A stretch of 64,000 bases of DNA from positions 14,227 through 78,226 of the forward strand of contig UPXT01000006.1 in the NCBI GenBank assembly GCA_900538365.1, in the 5' to 3' direction. The translations under genes were made by a program, and so were the position numbers. The notes beneath the pieces are model-generated. The model was given only the letters and a program-made list of their open reading frames with translations, was not told the origin of the DNA and ran no database searches. Origin of the DNA: an uncultured Acidaminococcus sp. GTDB taxonomy: Bacteria; Bacillota; Negativicutes; Acidaminococcales; Acidaminococcaceae. Positions 51,256 through 60,137 of this stretch are shown piece after piece (the first letter of the stretch is position 1; every line of letters starts with the position of its first letter).

Positions 51256-52902
51256 TTACCAGCCGAGTTTTCCTAGAATACCATGATCTTTTTTCTCAAC
51301 AGGTTCCCCGCTATCCGGGGCATCTTTAATCTCGTCCTCGTATTCATAGTCACCAGAAATGGTGCGAGGCCGCTTGCCCATGTAGCGAAGGAAGCCAATG
51401 GTAATGAACAGGCAAATAAAAGTGAGCGGAATCCCGCAGAAAGATTTGATGGTCTTGACGCCATCGATTCCACCGAGGATGACAAAGACAACAGCGATAA
51501 CAGCAAAGACAATGCCCCAGAAAAGTTTCAAATAAATTGGAGCTTCCGTATTTTCATCGGCACCATGCATGGACATACTGGCCAGGGTAACGGTCATGGA
51601 GTCACACTGCGTAACAAGAGATACCGTAATGATCACAAGCATGATGACTTTAGCAATGATACCCACGGGGAGCACATCAAACATGGCAAGAGTCAATGCT
51701 TCAGCCCCTTGGGCCTTATAGATACTGTAGAAATCAAATCCATTGAAAAGCTGAGCATGAAGAATCGTGCCGCCAAAAACAGCAAACCAAACAATCCCAA
51801 AAAGGGCGGGCAAGAGCCATTCAATAACGATGAACTCGCGAAGGGTTCTTCCATAAGCAACACGAACCATAAAAAGGCCTAGAAGCGGCGTATAGGCAAA
51901 CCAATCGACCCACCAGTACATATCCCAGTTCTGAGGCCACATCCCACTATTGGGATAAGGCGCCGTATTCAGGCTGTTGGCAAAAAATTCAGTTAGATAG
52001 GAACCCATGGATTCCGTGAAAAGGTTGCAAATATAAGCAGTAGGACCCGCTAAAAAGACGAACAGGAGCAACAGGAAGAAGGCTTGGACATTGCGGTTTG
52101 AAAGAAAGGTAATGCCCCGTTTCAACCCACTGATGGCTGATGCGTTGTAGCAAAGAAACATGACAAAAATGATTCCCGCATAGATAATTGGAGACGGTTT
52201 GATTCCTGCAAAAGCATTAACTGCCGTTGAAAGCTGCATGGCGCCATAGCCTAAGCCACCAGCAACAGCTCCTGTCAAGGAGAACGCGGAAATGGCATCA
52301 AAAGCAGTGGCCCACTTCGACGTAGCCACTTTTTTACCAAAAAGAGGAACCAAACAGGAACTTGTTTTAAATGTGCCTCCCATGTTTAGGATGACATAGG
52401 ACAAGATAACCCCAAAGATGACGCAGCCCGCATAAGGGGTAAAGCCCCAGTGCATGAAGCAGCGCACCATACTCCACAAAACAGCGGCATTGGAACCGGG
52501 TGCAATCCCCGTACTAGGAGACGGTTCCATCGTAAAGAGCAACGGTTCTGCAGCACCCCAGAAAACGACACCGGCGCCAATTCCCGTGCAGAGGGAAATG
52601 CCAAACCACTGCATATAGGTGAACTTTGGTGTTGCATTCGGTCCGCCTAATTTAATATCTCCCATTTTGGAGCACATGATATAGATACAGAGGATGACCA
52701 TGAACAAGCTGGCAATGCTTGATACCCAGCCTGTTCCCCACATGAGGTTCTTCATGACAAGCTCGTTGAGGACATGATAGAACCCTTCCGCATTGACGAC
52801 GATGGCAATCAGCATGGCAATGAACAAAGAGACCGTCACCGCCATGACAGGTGTTCTCAGCTTAGTTTTTCGGGGGGGGGGGGGGGGTAGTTTTCCGGAC
52901 AC
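51256..52902 (-). CDS. BCCT-family transporter with a poly-C tract in its 5' end (candidate phase-variable gene)
   Basis: 548 aa as the longest frame, with twelve membrane helices and BCCT landmarks CTGIGAGVVFWGAAEPLLF near 100 and YGRTLREFIVIEWLLPALF near 350. This frame starts at a GTG (52902) with no ribosome site and encodes a run of five prolines from the C tract. The only start with a good site (GGAAAGGA, eight bases away) is the ATG at 52918, in another frame. With 16 C it terminates after 18 codons; with 15 or 18 C it would join the transporter frame. The gene is therefore either switched off here, or the tract length is misread. Helices and motifs downstream are intact, so it is not decayed. 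Confidence 0.88.
   Translation of the reverse strand: MSGKLPPPPPRKTKLRTPVMAVTVSLFIAMLIAIVVNAEGFYHVLNELVMKNLMWGTGWVSSIASLFMVILCIYIMCSKMGDIKLGGPNATPKFTYMQWFGISLCTGIGAGVVFWGAAEPLLFTMEPSPSTGIAPGSNAAVLWSMVRCFMHWGFTPYAGCVIFGVILSYVILNMGGTFKTSSCLVPLFGKKVATSKWATAFDAISAFSLTGAVAGGLGYGAMQLSTAVNAFAGIKPSPIIYAGIIFVMFLCYNASAISGLKRGITFLSNRNVQAFFLLLLFVFLAGPTAYICNLFTESMGSYLTEFFANSLNTAPYPNSGMWPQNWDMYWWVDWFAYTPLLGLFMVRVAYGRTLREFIVIEWLLPALFGIVWFAVFGGTILHAQLFNGFDFYSIYKAQGAEALTLAMFDVLPVGIIAKVIMLVIITVSLVTQCDSMTVTLASMSMHGADENTEAPIYLKLFWGIVFAVIAVVFVILGGIDGVKTIKSFCGIPLTFICLFITIGFLRYMGKRPRTISGDYEYEDEIKDAPDSGEPVEKKDHGILGKLGW
52872..52887 (-). repeat. Homopolymer of 16 G (C on the coding strand)
   Basis: Sixteen uninterrupted G on the plus strand, ten codons into the alternative start of the BCCT gene. 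It is by far the longest G/C homopolymer in the window. Tracts of this length mutate readily by slipped-strand mispairing. Confidence 0.9.
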
Positions 52903-53174
52903 AATTCATTTTTACCATAACTTTCATCCTTTCCTAATACCAAAACGCTTGATTCGTCTTAGCGTAGTCCGATTCAGTTGTCAGGATACAGGGAACAATA
53001 AACTTATTCAAGTGTTTTATCACTCAGGAATGAGTACCGGGAAAGAAAAGTACGTTTTGGCATGATTTAAAGAACAGCATTACAGTAAGACTATTTTAAA
53101 AATTTTCTGTTAATTATAACTATAGACAAACGATGCCATATTCTTTTCAAAAACACTTGAATGAATTCTTACTA

Positions 53175-53217
53175 AAAAATAGGGAGAACCTTTCCGTTAA
53201 AAGCCCTCCCCATTTTT
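53175..53217 (-). terminator. Terminator of the opine-dehydrogenase-like gene
   Basis: AAAAATAGGGAG (53175-53186) pairs with CTCCCCATTTTT (53206-53217) with one mismatch, 45 bases after the stop at 53262, with a T-run on the minus strand. The rest of 52919-53174 is AT-rich, carries the BCCT promoter region and shows no gene. Confidence 0.7.
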
Positions 53218-53261
53218 GCAACGCGCTAGTGGCAGCCCAAAGGGTGCCCTGCAGTCATGGA

Positions 53262-54530
53262 TTATGCTTTCGGCGTGAATTCACCTTCGCGCAGGTACTT
53301 CTGGAGCTGAGCATCCGTCATATGGCCGATGTCGAGGTAATCCAGCGTGTACTTGCTGCCGGCTGCCAAATCGCGTTTCAGCATGGTGCTGGCAAGAAGG
53401 ATCATGGAGTCGATGATCGGGGTCGGTACATTGTATTTCTTGCCGAGCTGGCTCATAAGGAAGCAGCCAACCGGAACGTCTTCCGTGATGTACCGGTTTT
53501 CCAGGTCGAACGGACCATCGCCGAAGAAGTTTTCATATTTTTCTTCATACGGTACAGCGAAGTCAGGACCCATGTATTCCTTCCCATACATGGTGGTACG
53601 GGAGAAGAAGTCTTCATAGTTTACGGTGCAAAGGTCGATGCTCATGGCCTTGGCAAGGGCTTTTTCTTCTTCCCAGAAGGCAGCCTGGACTTCAGCAATG
53701 GCCGGGCAGGCACCGAACCCATAGAGAGAGTAGTTCTTCTTTTCCTGACCCAAGACGGTGTCAAAGTTCTGCATGGTGGAAACAGCAAGAACTGTACCAG
53801 GAACGTGGATAACAGGGTTGACGTTGGACAGGTTGATGTCCATGACAGTGTTGCCTGTTACAAATCCGTGGTGGAATTCCTCTCCCTTCTTGGAGATGGT
53901 GACTTCGCCTTCTGCGTCGATGATGGCACCAAAAGCAGGAATGTAGTAAGCAGAAGCCATGAAAGCTTCATTATCTTTGGTCGGCAGGGCGCAGCCGCGA
54001 ATCGTGGTGATGCGGTCTTCAACCTTGCATTCGTTGGTCGTAACGCCGCCGCGTTTCACAACACGGATACCATAAGGAGCGGTGTACCAAGAGCCAACGA
54101 TGACTTTCTTAGTGCATTTCAGTTCGCGCATCAGTTTGCGGAATACGAGGGTACCGCAGTTATCCGGCAGGATGTGGATGACTTGGCCATCTTCGAGAAG
54201 AGGAATCAATTCACGGAAGATGCCTTCGTGAGCGATAGCAACAGTTGCCACGATGATGATGCCAGCGCCCTTGACAGCTTTTGCCATGTCATCGGTTGCA
54301 AGGGCAACTTTGGCCGTTCCTTTGCGAGTGTAGCCAAAGAAGCTGAACTGGTTGCCCGAAAGGATAATGCCCGTCTTTTCAATGTTCAGGAAATTCGTTT
54401 TAGCGAATCTCGGCTGATCCCAGATGCGGACTTCCTTTCCTGCAAGGGCACAGTCAGCAGCCATCGTCTTGCCGACAGCACCGCCACCCAGTACAGCAAT
54501 TGGCATGTCTTTCAAATAGCTCATATCCAT
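53262..54530 (-). CDS. NAD/NADP octopine/nopaline-dehydrogenase family protein
   Basis: 422 aa. Rossmann domain at the N-terminus: MPIAVLGGGAVGKTMAADCA near residues 10-29, followed by GIIIVATVAIAHEGIFREL. The C-terminal opine-dehydrogenase helical domain includes GTVLAVSTMQNFD and CFLMSQLGKKYNVPTPIIDS near 363-382. Such enzymes reductively condense an amino acid with a keto acid, or act in reverse; some bacterial members make metallophores or oxidise N-carboxyalkyl amino acids. No metallophore synthase is nearby. AGGAGG ribosome site. Divergent from the pyruvate:ferredoxin oxidoreductase gene with a 387-base shared control region, suggesting use of pyruvate as partner substrate, which is inference. 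Confidence 0.88.
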   Translation of the reverse strand: MDMSYLKDMPIAVLGGGAVGKTMAADCALAGKEVRIWDQPRFAKTNFLNIEKTGIILSGNQFSFFGYTRKGTAKVALATDDMAKAVKGAGIIIVATVAIAHEGIFRELIPLLEDGQVIHILPDNCGTLVFRKLMRELKCTKKVIVGSWYTAPYGIRVVKRGGVTTNECKVEDRITTIRGCALPTKDNEAFMASAYYIPAFGAIIDAEGEVTISKKGEEFHHGFVTGNTVMDINLSNVNPVIHVPGTVLAVSTMQNFDTVLGQEKKNYSLYGFGACPAIAEVQAAFWEEEKALAKAMSIDLCTVNYEDFFSRTTMYGKEYMGPDFAVPYEEKYENFFGDGPFDLENRYITEDVPVGCFLMSQLGKKYNVPTPIIDSMILLASTMLKRDLAAGSKYTLDYLDIGHMTDAQLQKYLREGEFTPKA

Positions 54531-54627
54531 TTGTTCGTTCCTCCTTTATTTGGTACCGGCTCTCCGGTCCATTGGCTTGGATTTGTCTTCCTTGCCTTTT
54601 GTTGCCTTAATTATAGTGAACTTCTCT

Positions 54628-54806
54628 TTTGCACTCTTTGCGGAAACACGCAATTTATTTGCCAATTTTCAGGTATCGCAAAAAGGGTCCTCTCCTTTTC
54701 AAAAAGTATTCAATATAAGACGGTGAAAGGATCTGGCAATTTTTTGGGATTTTCTTTCTTTGAAGAGAGGGTGAAAAAGTGCAAAAAATATGTGATGGGG
54801 TGCAAA
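54628..54806. promoter_or_regulatory. Repeated TTTGCAC/GTGCAAA sites in the opine-dehydrogenase/PFOR divergent spacer
   Basis: TTTGC at 54628, 54637 and 54658 (the last two 21 bases apart), GCAAA at 54678, and GTGCAAA at 54779 and 54800, again 21 bases apart. Twenty-one bases is two helical turns, as in AraC-type tandem sites. The same core is clustered upstream of the glycyl radical operon. Confidence 0.45.
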
Positions 54807-54917
54807 GCATAAAAAGGACAAAACGGATATAAATGAAGTAACAAGATACAAAGGTGGACTTTTCCGAAAGCGGCTTTCGCTTTCGCTATGAAATCCATTA
54901 TCAAGGGAGGATGTATC

Positions 54918-57900
54918 ATGACCAAAAAAATCGAAATCATGGATGGGAACCAGGCTGCGGCCTATATTTCCTACGCCTTCACCGAAGTGGCTGGGATCTA
55001 CCCCATCACCCCGTCATCCCCGATGGCGGAACATGTCGATGAATGGGCGGCCAACGGTAAAAAGAACCTCTTCGGTCAGCCTGTCCACGTTGTTGAAATG
55101 CAGTCCGAAGGCGGTGCTTCCGGTACCGTTCACGGTTCCCTGCAGTCCGGCGCCCTGACGACAACCTACACGGCTTCCCAGGGGCTGCTCCTCATGATCC
55201 CGAATATGTACAAGATTGCCGGTGAAATGCTCCCTGGCGTCTTCCACGTATCGGCCCGTACCCTGAGCGCGCATGCCCTCTCCATCTTTGGAGACCATTC
55301 CGATGTCATGGCCGTACGCAATACGGGCTTTTCCATGCTGGCTTCAACGAGCCCACAAGAAGTCATGGACCTCGGTGCTGTAGCACATTTAGCAGCCATC
55401 CACTGCCGGATGCCTTTCCTGCACTTCTTCGATGGCTTCCGTACGAGTCACGAAATCCAAAAGATTGACGCCCTCGATTACGAAGACCTGAGACCTTACG
55501 TTGATTACGATGCCATCAAGGCCTTCCGCAAAAACGCCCTCAATCCGGAACATCCAGCCACCCGCGGCTGCACCGTCAACCCGGATATCTTTTTTCAGTG
55601 CCGCGAAGCCTGCAACACGCGCTTTGCCGCCATTCCGGATGCTGTTGAACACTACATGGATGTCATCAACAAACTGACAGGACGTGATTACCGTATCTTT
55701 AATTACTATGGTGCTCCTGACGCGGAACGGGTCATTGTTATCATGGGTTCCGGTGCGGAAACGGCCAAGGAAACGGTTGATTTTCTCACGGCCAAAGGCG
55801 AAAAGGTCGGTCTCCTCGTTGTCCACCTCTATCGTCCCTTCGCAGCAGACCGCTTCCTTGCAGCCATGCCGAAAACGGTCAAGAAGATTGCTGTTTTGGA
55901 CCGCACGAAAGAACCAGGCGCCATGGGCGAACCGCTCTACCAAGATGTCAGCAGCCTCTACAAGGCAAGCGGTGCCGATGTCACCATCGTCGGCGGCCGT
56001 TATGGTCTTTCTTCCAAGGACACGACGCCGGATCAGATGCTTGCCGTCTATAAGAATCTTGCCCTTGACACACCAAAAAATGACTTCACCATTGGTATCG
56101 TCGATGATGTGACGAATACGAGCCTGCCCAAAGCCGAGGCCATCCACACGGCACCGGAAGGTCAGATGAGCGCTGAATTCTGGGGCATGGGTTCTGACGG
56201 GACGGTCGGTGCCAATAAAAACTCCATCAAGATCATTGGCCACACGACGGACCTCTACTGCCAAGCCTACTTCGTCTATGACTCCAAGAAATCGGGCGGT
56301 CTTACTCAGAGTCACCTGCGTTTTGGCAAAAACCCCATCCGCAGCCCGTACCTCATCCAGGCCGCAGATTTTGTTGCCTGCCATACACCGAGCTACGTGA
56401 CAAAATACGATATGGTGAAGAACCTCAAAGAAGGCGGCACATTCCTTCTGAACTGCGCCTGGAGCGATGAAGACCTTGACCGGCACCTGCCTGCTTCCAT
56501 GAAGCGCGCCCTTTATACCAAAAAAGCTAAGTTCTATACCATCAACGCAACGGCCATTGCTCGTTCCATCGGCCTTGGCAACCGCACCAATACGATCCTT
56601 CAAGCTGCTTTCTTTAAGCTCCTCGGCATCATTCCTGTGGAAGAAGCCGTCAAGGCCATGAAGGAAGCCATCTATAAGACCTACTTCATCAAGAAGGGCC
56701 AGGCTGTTGTCGATAAGAACTATGCCTCCATCGATCACGGCATCAACGAGCTCCACAGCGTCACCATTCCCGAAAGCTGGAAAGATGCCCAGGATGCTCC
56801 CAAACAAGACAAAGCCCCGGCCTTCATCAAGGAAGTCGTCAACGTCATGAACCGTCAGGAGGGTGAAGTTCTCCCCGTTTCGACCATGACCAAGTACGGT
56901 CTTGAAGATGGGACCTGGCCTGCTGGCACAACGAAGTACGAAAAACGCGGAGCTGCCGTGGAAGTACCTGAATGGCAGACAGCAAACTGCATCCAGTGCA
57001 ACCAGTGCGCCCTCGTCTGCCCGCACGCAGCCATTCGTCCGATCCTCGTTGATGCAAAGGAACTGGCCGCTGCTCCTGCCGGTTTTGCAACAAAGAAAGC
57101 CATCGGTCCAGCCCTTGCAGCCTACGAATATCGCATGCAGGTCTCTCCGCTTGACTGCACGGGATGCGGGAGCTGCGTCAATGTCTGCCCAGCCAAAGAA
57201 AAGGCTCTCGTCATGAAGCCGCTTGAAACCCAGCTGCCTCAGGCTCCGCTGTGGGATTATGCGGTCGATACCGTTTCCATCAAGAAAGATGCTGTCAGCG
57301 ATAAATCCATCAAGGCTTCCCAATTTGCCAAACCTTATTTCGAATTCTCCGGAGCCTGCGCTGGCTGCGGCGAAACGCCGTACATCAAGCTTGTAACCCA
57401 GCTGTTTGGTGATCACATGTACATCACGAACGCTTCGGGCTGTTCTTCTGCTTACGGCGGCTCCACGCCGAGCTCCCCATACTGCACGGATAAGAGAGGA
57501 TTTGGACCAAGCTGGGCCATGTCCCTTTTCGAAGACAACGCCGAATATGCTTATGGCTATCTCCTCGGCCAGGATTCCATCCGCAACGAACTAAAAGATG
57601 CCGTCAAGGCACTCCTTGATAAGGGTGTTGCCACAAAAGCCTGCGAAGCCTACCTTAAGGATGCGGACAGCAAGGAACGGTCCCGCAAGGTCAGCGACGA
57701 TCTTCTCGCTGCACTTGAAGGCGTCACCGAACCGGAAGCCGTCATGATCCGCGAAAACAAGGAATTTGTCGCTAAAAAGAGCGTCTGGGCCTTTGGCGGT
57801 GACGGCTGGGCCTACGATATCGGTTACGGCGGCTTGGACCACGTCCTTGCTTCCGGCAAAGACATCAATATTCTTGTCCTTGATACGGAAGTCTACTCCA

Positions 57901-58424
57901 ACACGGGCGGTCAGTCCTCCAAGGCAACCGGTGCCGGTGCGGTCGCTAAATTCTCTGCCGGTGGTAAACCGACGGCGAAGAAGGACCTGGGCATGATGGC
58001 CATGAGCTATGGCTACGTCTATGTTGCCCAAGTGGCCATGGGCGCCGACCCGAACCAGACCCTCAAAGCCATCCGCGAAGCCGAAGCCTATAACGGTCCT
58101 TCCATCGTCATCTGCTACTGCCCTTGCATTGAACATGGCATGAAGTGCGGCATGGGGCTCAGCCAAGCCGAAGAAAAGAAAGCCGTCGAAGCTGGTTACT
58201 GGCAGCTCTACCGCTACAATCCGGAAAAAGTCGGAACGGAAGAAAATCCCTTCACCCTCGATTCGAAAGCACCGAAAGGAGATTTCCGTGCCTTCCTCAT
58301 GGGCCAGAACCGCTATGCTTCCCTAAACCTCGCCTTCCCGGATAAAGCAGAAGCCTTCTATGAAAAAGCTGAAGCCGATGCCAAGAAACGTCTTGCCCGC
58401 TACGAAATCCTTGCGGGCCGCTAA
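54918..58424 (+). CDS. nifJ: Pyruvate:ferredoxin (flavodoxin) oxidoreductase, single-chain
   Basis: 1168 aa from ATG 54918 (GGGAGG seven bases upstream; an ATG 30 bases earlier lacks a site). It oxidises pyruvate and CoA to acetyl-CoA and CO2 with reduction of ferredoxin, in the cytoplasm. Domain order: N-terminal pyrimidine-binding domain (YAFTEVAGIYPITPSSPMAE), domain II, gamma domain (GMGSDGTVGANKNSIKIIG), 2[4Fe-4S] ferredoxin domain (CIQCNQCALVCPH near 694 and CTGCGSCVNVCP near 751), and a TPP domain with FSGACAGCGETPY and GDGWAYDIGYGGLDH. Supplies reduced ferredoxin to the Nfn complex encoded downstream. Confidence 0.97.
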   Translation: MTKKIEIMDGNQAAAYISYAFTEVAGIYPITPSSPMAEHVDEWAANGKKNLFGQPVHVVEMQSEGGASGTVHGSLQSGALTTTYTASQGLLLMIPNMYKIAGEMLPGVFHVSARTLSAHALSIFGDHSDVMAVRNTGFSMLASTSPQEVMDLGAVAHLAAIHCRMPFLHFFDGFRTSHEIQKIDALDYEDLRPYVDYDAIKAFRKNALNPEHPATRGCTVNPDIFFQCREACNTRFAAIPDAVEHYMDVINKLTGRDYRIFNYYGAPDAERVIVIMGSGAETAKETVDFLTAKGEKVGLLVVHLYRPFAADRFLAAMPKTVKKIAVLDRTKEPGAMGEPLYQDVSSLYKASGADVTIVGGRYGLSSKDTTPDQMLAVYKNLALDTPKNDFTIGIVDDVTNTSLPKAEAIHTAPEGQMSAEFWGMGSDGTVGANKNSIKIIGHTTDLYCQAYFVYDSKKSGGLTQSHLRFGKNPIRSPYLIQAADFVACHTPSYVTKYDMVKNLKEGGTFLLNCAWSDEDLDRHLPASMKRALYTKKAKFYTINATAIARSIGLGNRTNTILQAAFFKLLGIIPVEEAVKAMKEAIYKTYFIKKGQAVVDKNYASIDHGINELHSVTIPESWKDAQDAPKQDKAPAFIKEVVNVMNRQEGEVLPVSTMTKYGLEDGTWPAGTTKYEKRGAAVEVPEWQTANCIQCNQCALVCPHAAIRPILVDAKELAAAPAGFATKKAIGPALAAYEYRMQVSPLDCTGCGSCVNVCPAKEKALVMKPLETQLPQAPLWDYAVDTVSIKKDAVSDKSIKASQFAKPYFEFSGACAGCGETPYIKLVTQLFGDHMYITNASGCSSAYGGSTPSSPYCTDKRGFGPSWAMSLFEDNAEYAYGYLLGQDSIRNELKDAVKALLDKGVATKACEAYLKDADSKERSRKVSDDLLAALEGVTEPEAVMIRENKEFVAKKSVWAFGGDGWAYDIGYGGLDHVLASGKDINILVLDTEVYSNTGGQSSKATGAGAVAKFSAGGKPTAKKDLGMMAMSYGYVYVAQVAMGADPNQTLKAIREAEAYNGPSIVICYCPCIEHGMKCGMGLSQAEEKKAVEAGYWQLYRYNPEKVGTEENPFTLDSKAPKGDFRAFLMGQNRYASLNLAFPDKAEAFYEKAEADAKKRLARYEILAGR

Positions 58425-58450
58425 CAAGCCGATTCCATAACTTTCTTATA

Positions 58451-58485
58451 GGCCTGCCACCTTCTTGGCGGCGGGCCCCCTTTTT
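58451..58485 (+). terminator. Terminator/attenuator between PFOR and abfD
   Basis: GGCCTGCCACC / GGCGGCGGGCC arms (58451-58461, 58467-58477; wobble pairs and one mismatch) with TTTTT after, 3-20 bases before the abfD ribosome site AAAGGAGG. abfD must be reached by readthrough or by an internal promoter. Confidence 0.7.
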
Positions 58486-58505
58486 CTAAAGGAGGAAAAT
58501 CCATC

Positions 58506-59990
58506 ATGACACTCATGACTGCCAGTGAATACATTGAAAGCCTACGCAAACTGAAGACTCGAGTCTATATGTTTGGGGAAAAAATCGACAACTGGGTCGA
58601 CCATCCCATCATTCGTCCGTCCATCAACTGCGTTGCCATGACCTATGCCCTGGCCCAGGATCCGAAATATAAGGATCTCATGACCGCAACGAGCAACCTG
58701 ACGGGCCATACCATCAACCGTTTCACCCATCTGCACCAGTCCCCGGAAGACCTCATCAAGAAAGTCAAGATGCAGCGTCTTCTCGGTCAGAAAACGGCCA
58801 GCTGCTTCCAGCGCTGCGTCGGTATGGACTCCTTCAACGCCGTATACTCCACGACCTATGAAATCGACGAAAAATACGGAACCCATTACCACGAAAACTT
58901 CAAGAAGTTCCTCATCTACGTCCAGGATAAGGATCTGACCGTAGACGGCGCCATGACGGATCCTAAAGGGGACCGTTCCAAGGCGCCTCATGAACAAAAA
59001 GACCCGGACGTCTTCGTCCATGTCGTGGAACGCCGTCCTGACGGCATTGTCGTCTGCGGCGCCAAGGTCCACCAAACAGGTTCCATCAACTCCCATTGGC
59101 ACATCTTCATGCCCACCATCGCCATGAAGGAAGCCGATAAGGATTGGGCCGTCAGCTTTGCCTGCCCGACCGACGCCGAAGGCCTGTACATGGTCTATGG
59201 CCGTCAGTCCTGCGATACCCGCAAGCTGGAAGACGGTGCCAACATCGATCTTGGGAACGCAAAATTCGGCGGTCAGGAAGCCCTCGTTGTCCTCGACCAC
59301 GTCTTCATCCCCAATGACATGATCTTCCTTAACGGGGAAACGGAATTTGCCGGCATGATGGTTGAACGTTTTGCGGGTTACCACCGTCAGTCCTACGGTG
59401 GCTGTAAAGTCGGTGTCGGCGACGTCCTCATTGGTGCTGCTGCCCTTGCCGCTGAATATAACGGTGTTGAAAAGGCAAGCCATATCAAGGATAAACTCAT
59501 TGAAATGACCCACCTTAACGAAACGCTCTTTAGCTGCGGCCTTGCCTGCTCCTGCGAAGGCTGCGCCACGAAGGCCGGGAACTACCAGATTGACCTGCTG
59601 CTTGCCAACGTCTGCAAGCAGAACGTCACCCGCTTCCCCTATGAAATCGTACGTCTTGCTGAAGACATTGCCGGCGGTATCATGGTCACCATGCCAAGCG
59701 AAAAGGACTTCAAGTCCGAAATGGTTGTCGGCAAAAATGGGGAAACCATCGGAGAAATCTGTAGGAAGTTCTTTGTGGGCCGCGATGACATCCCGACGGA
59801 AAAACGGCAGCGCATCATGCGCTTCATCGAGAACATGTGCCTTGGCAGCGCGGCTGTCGGCTACCGCACGGAATCCCTCCATGGAGCCGGTTCTCCGCAG
59901 GCCCAGCGCATCATGATTGCACGCCAGGGAAACATCGCCCAGAAGAAGGAATTTGCTAAAATCATTGCGGGAATCGTCGATAAGGATTAA
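58506..59990 (+). CDS. abfD: 4-hydroxybutyryl-CoA dehydratase / vinylacetyl-CoA isomerase
   Basis: 494 aa, FAD and [4Fe-4S] enzyme converting 4-hydroxybutyryl-CoA to crotonyl-CoA. It looks nearly identical in pattern to the Clostridium aminobutyricum enzyme: MTASEYIESLRKLKTRVYMF start, cluster ligands Cys-100 and Cys-104 (SCFQRCVGMD), His-293 and Cys-300 (YHRQSYGGCKVG), each one residue offset from the known C99/C103/H292/C299. This allows 4-hydroxybutyrate from GABA or succinate to feed butyrate formation. CoA-transferase and hydroxybutyrate dehydrogenase genes are not in this window. AAAGGAGG ribosome site. Confidence 0.96.
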   Translation: MTLMTASEYIESLRKLKTRVYMFGEKIDNWVDHPIIRPSINCVAMTYALAQDPKYKDLMTATSNLTGHTINRFTHLHQSPEDLIKKVKMQRLLGQKTASCFQRCVGMDSFNAVYSTTYEIDEKYGTHYHENFKKFLIYVQDKDLTVDGAMTDPKGDRSKAPHEQKDPDVFVHVVERRPDGIVVCGAKVHQTGSINSHWHIFMPTIAMKEADKDWAVSFACPTDAEGLYMVYGRQSCDTRKLEDGANIDLGNAKFGGQEALVVLDHVFIPNDMIFLNGETEFAGMMVERFAGYHRQSYGGCKVGVGDVLIGAAALAAEYNGVEKASHIKDKLIEMTHLNETLFSCGLACSCEGCATKAGNYQIDLLLANVCKQNVTRFPYEIVRLAEDIAGGIMVTMPSEKDFKSEMVVGKNGETIGEICRKFFVGRDDIPTEKRQRIMRFIENMCLGSAAVGYRTESLHGAGSPQAQRIMIARQGNIAQKKEFAKIIAGIVDKD

Positions 59991-60058
59991 AATAGTAGAA
60001 TAAGCGTCGTGATACGTTTTAAATCCATTTTTAAAGCGTGACATGATCCTGCGCAAAT

Positions 60059-60101
60059 AAGGCAGACCCGCACCTACGCCTTTGTAGGTTGGGCCTGCCT
60101 T
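60059..60101 (+). terminator. Hairpin between abfD and nfnA
   Basis: Arms AAGGCAGACCCGCACCTA / TAGGTTGGGCCTGCCTT with a few mismatches, eight-base loop. T-run weak (TTCCC). Separates abfD from the nfn pair, which therefore probably has its own promoter. Confidence 0.6.
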
Positions 60102-60137
60102 CCCGTTGCAGGCTGTACAGTCACAAAAGGAGAGATC

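Noticed and set aside
55389..57416. 675-codon minus-strand ORF inside the PFOR gene
   Set aside because: Antisense shadow produced by the codon bias of the PFOR gene, whose motifs are unambiguous on the plus strand. The same applies to 58542-60302 and 53133-54812.
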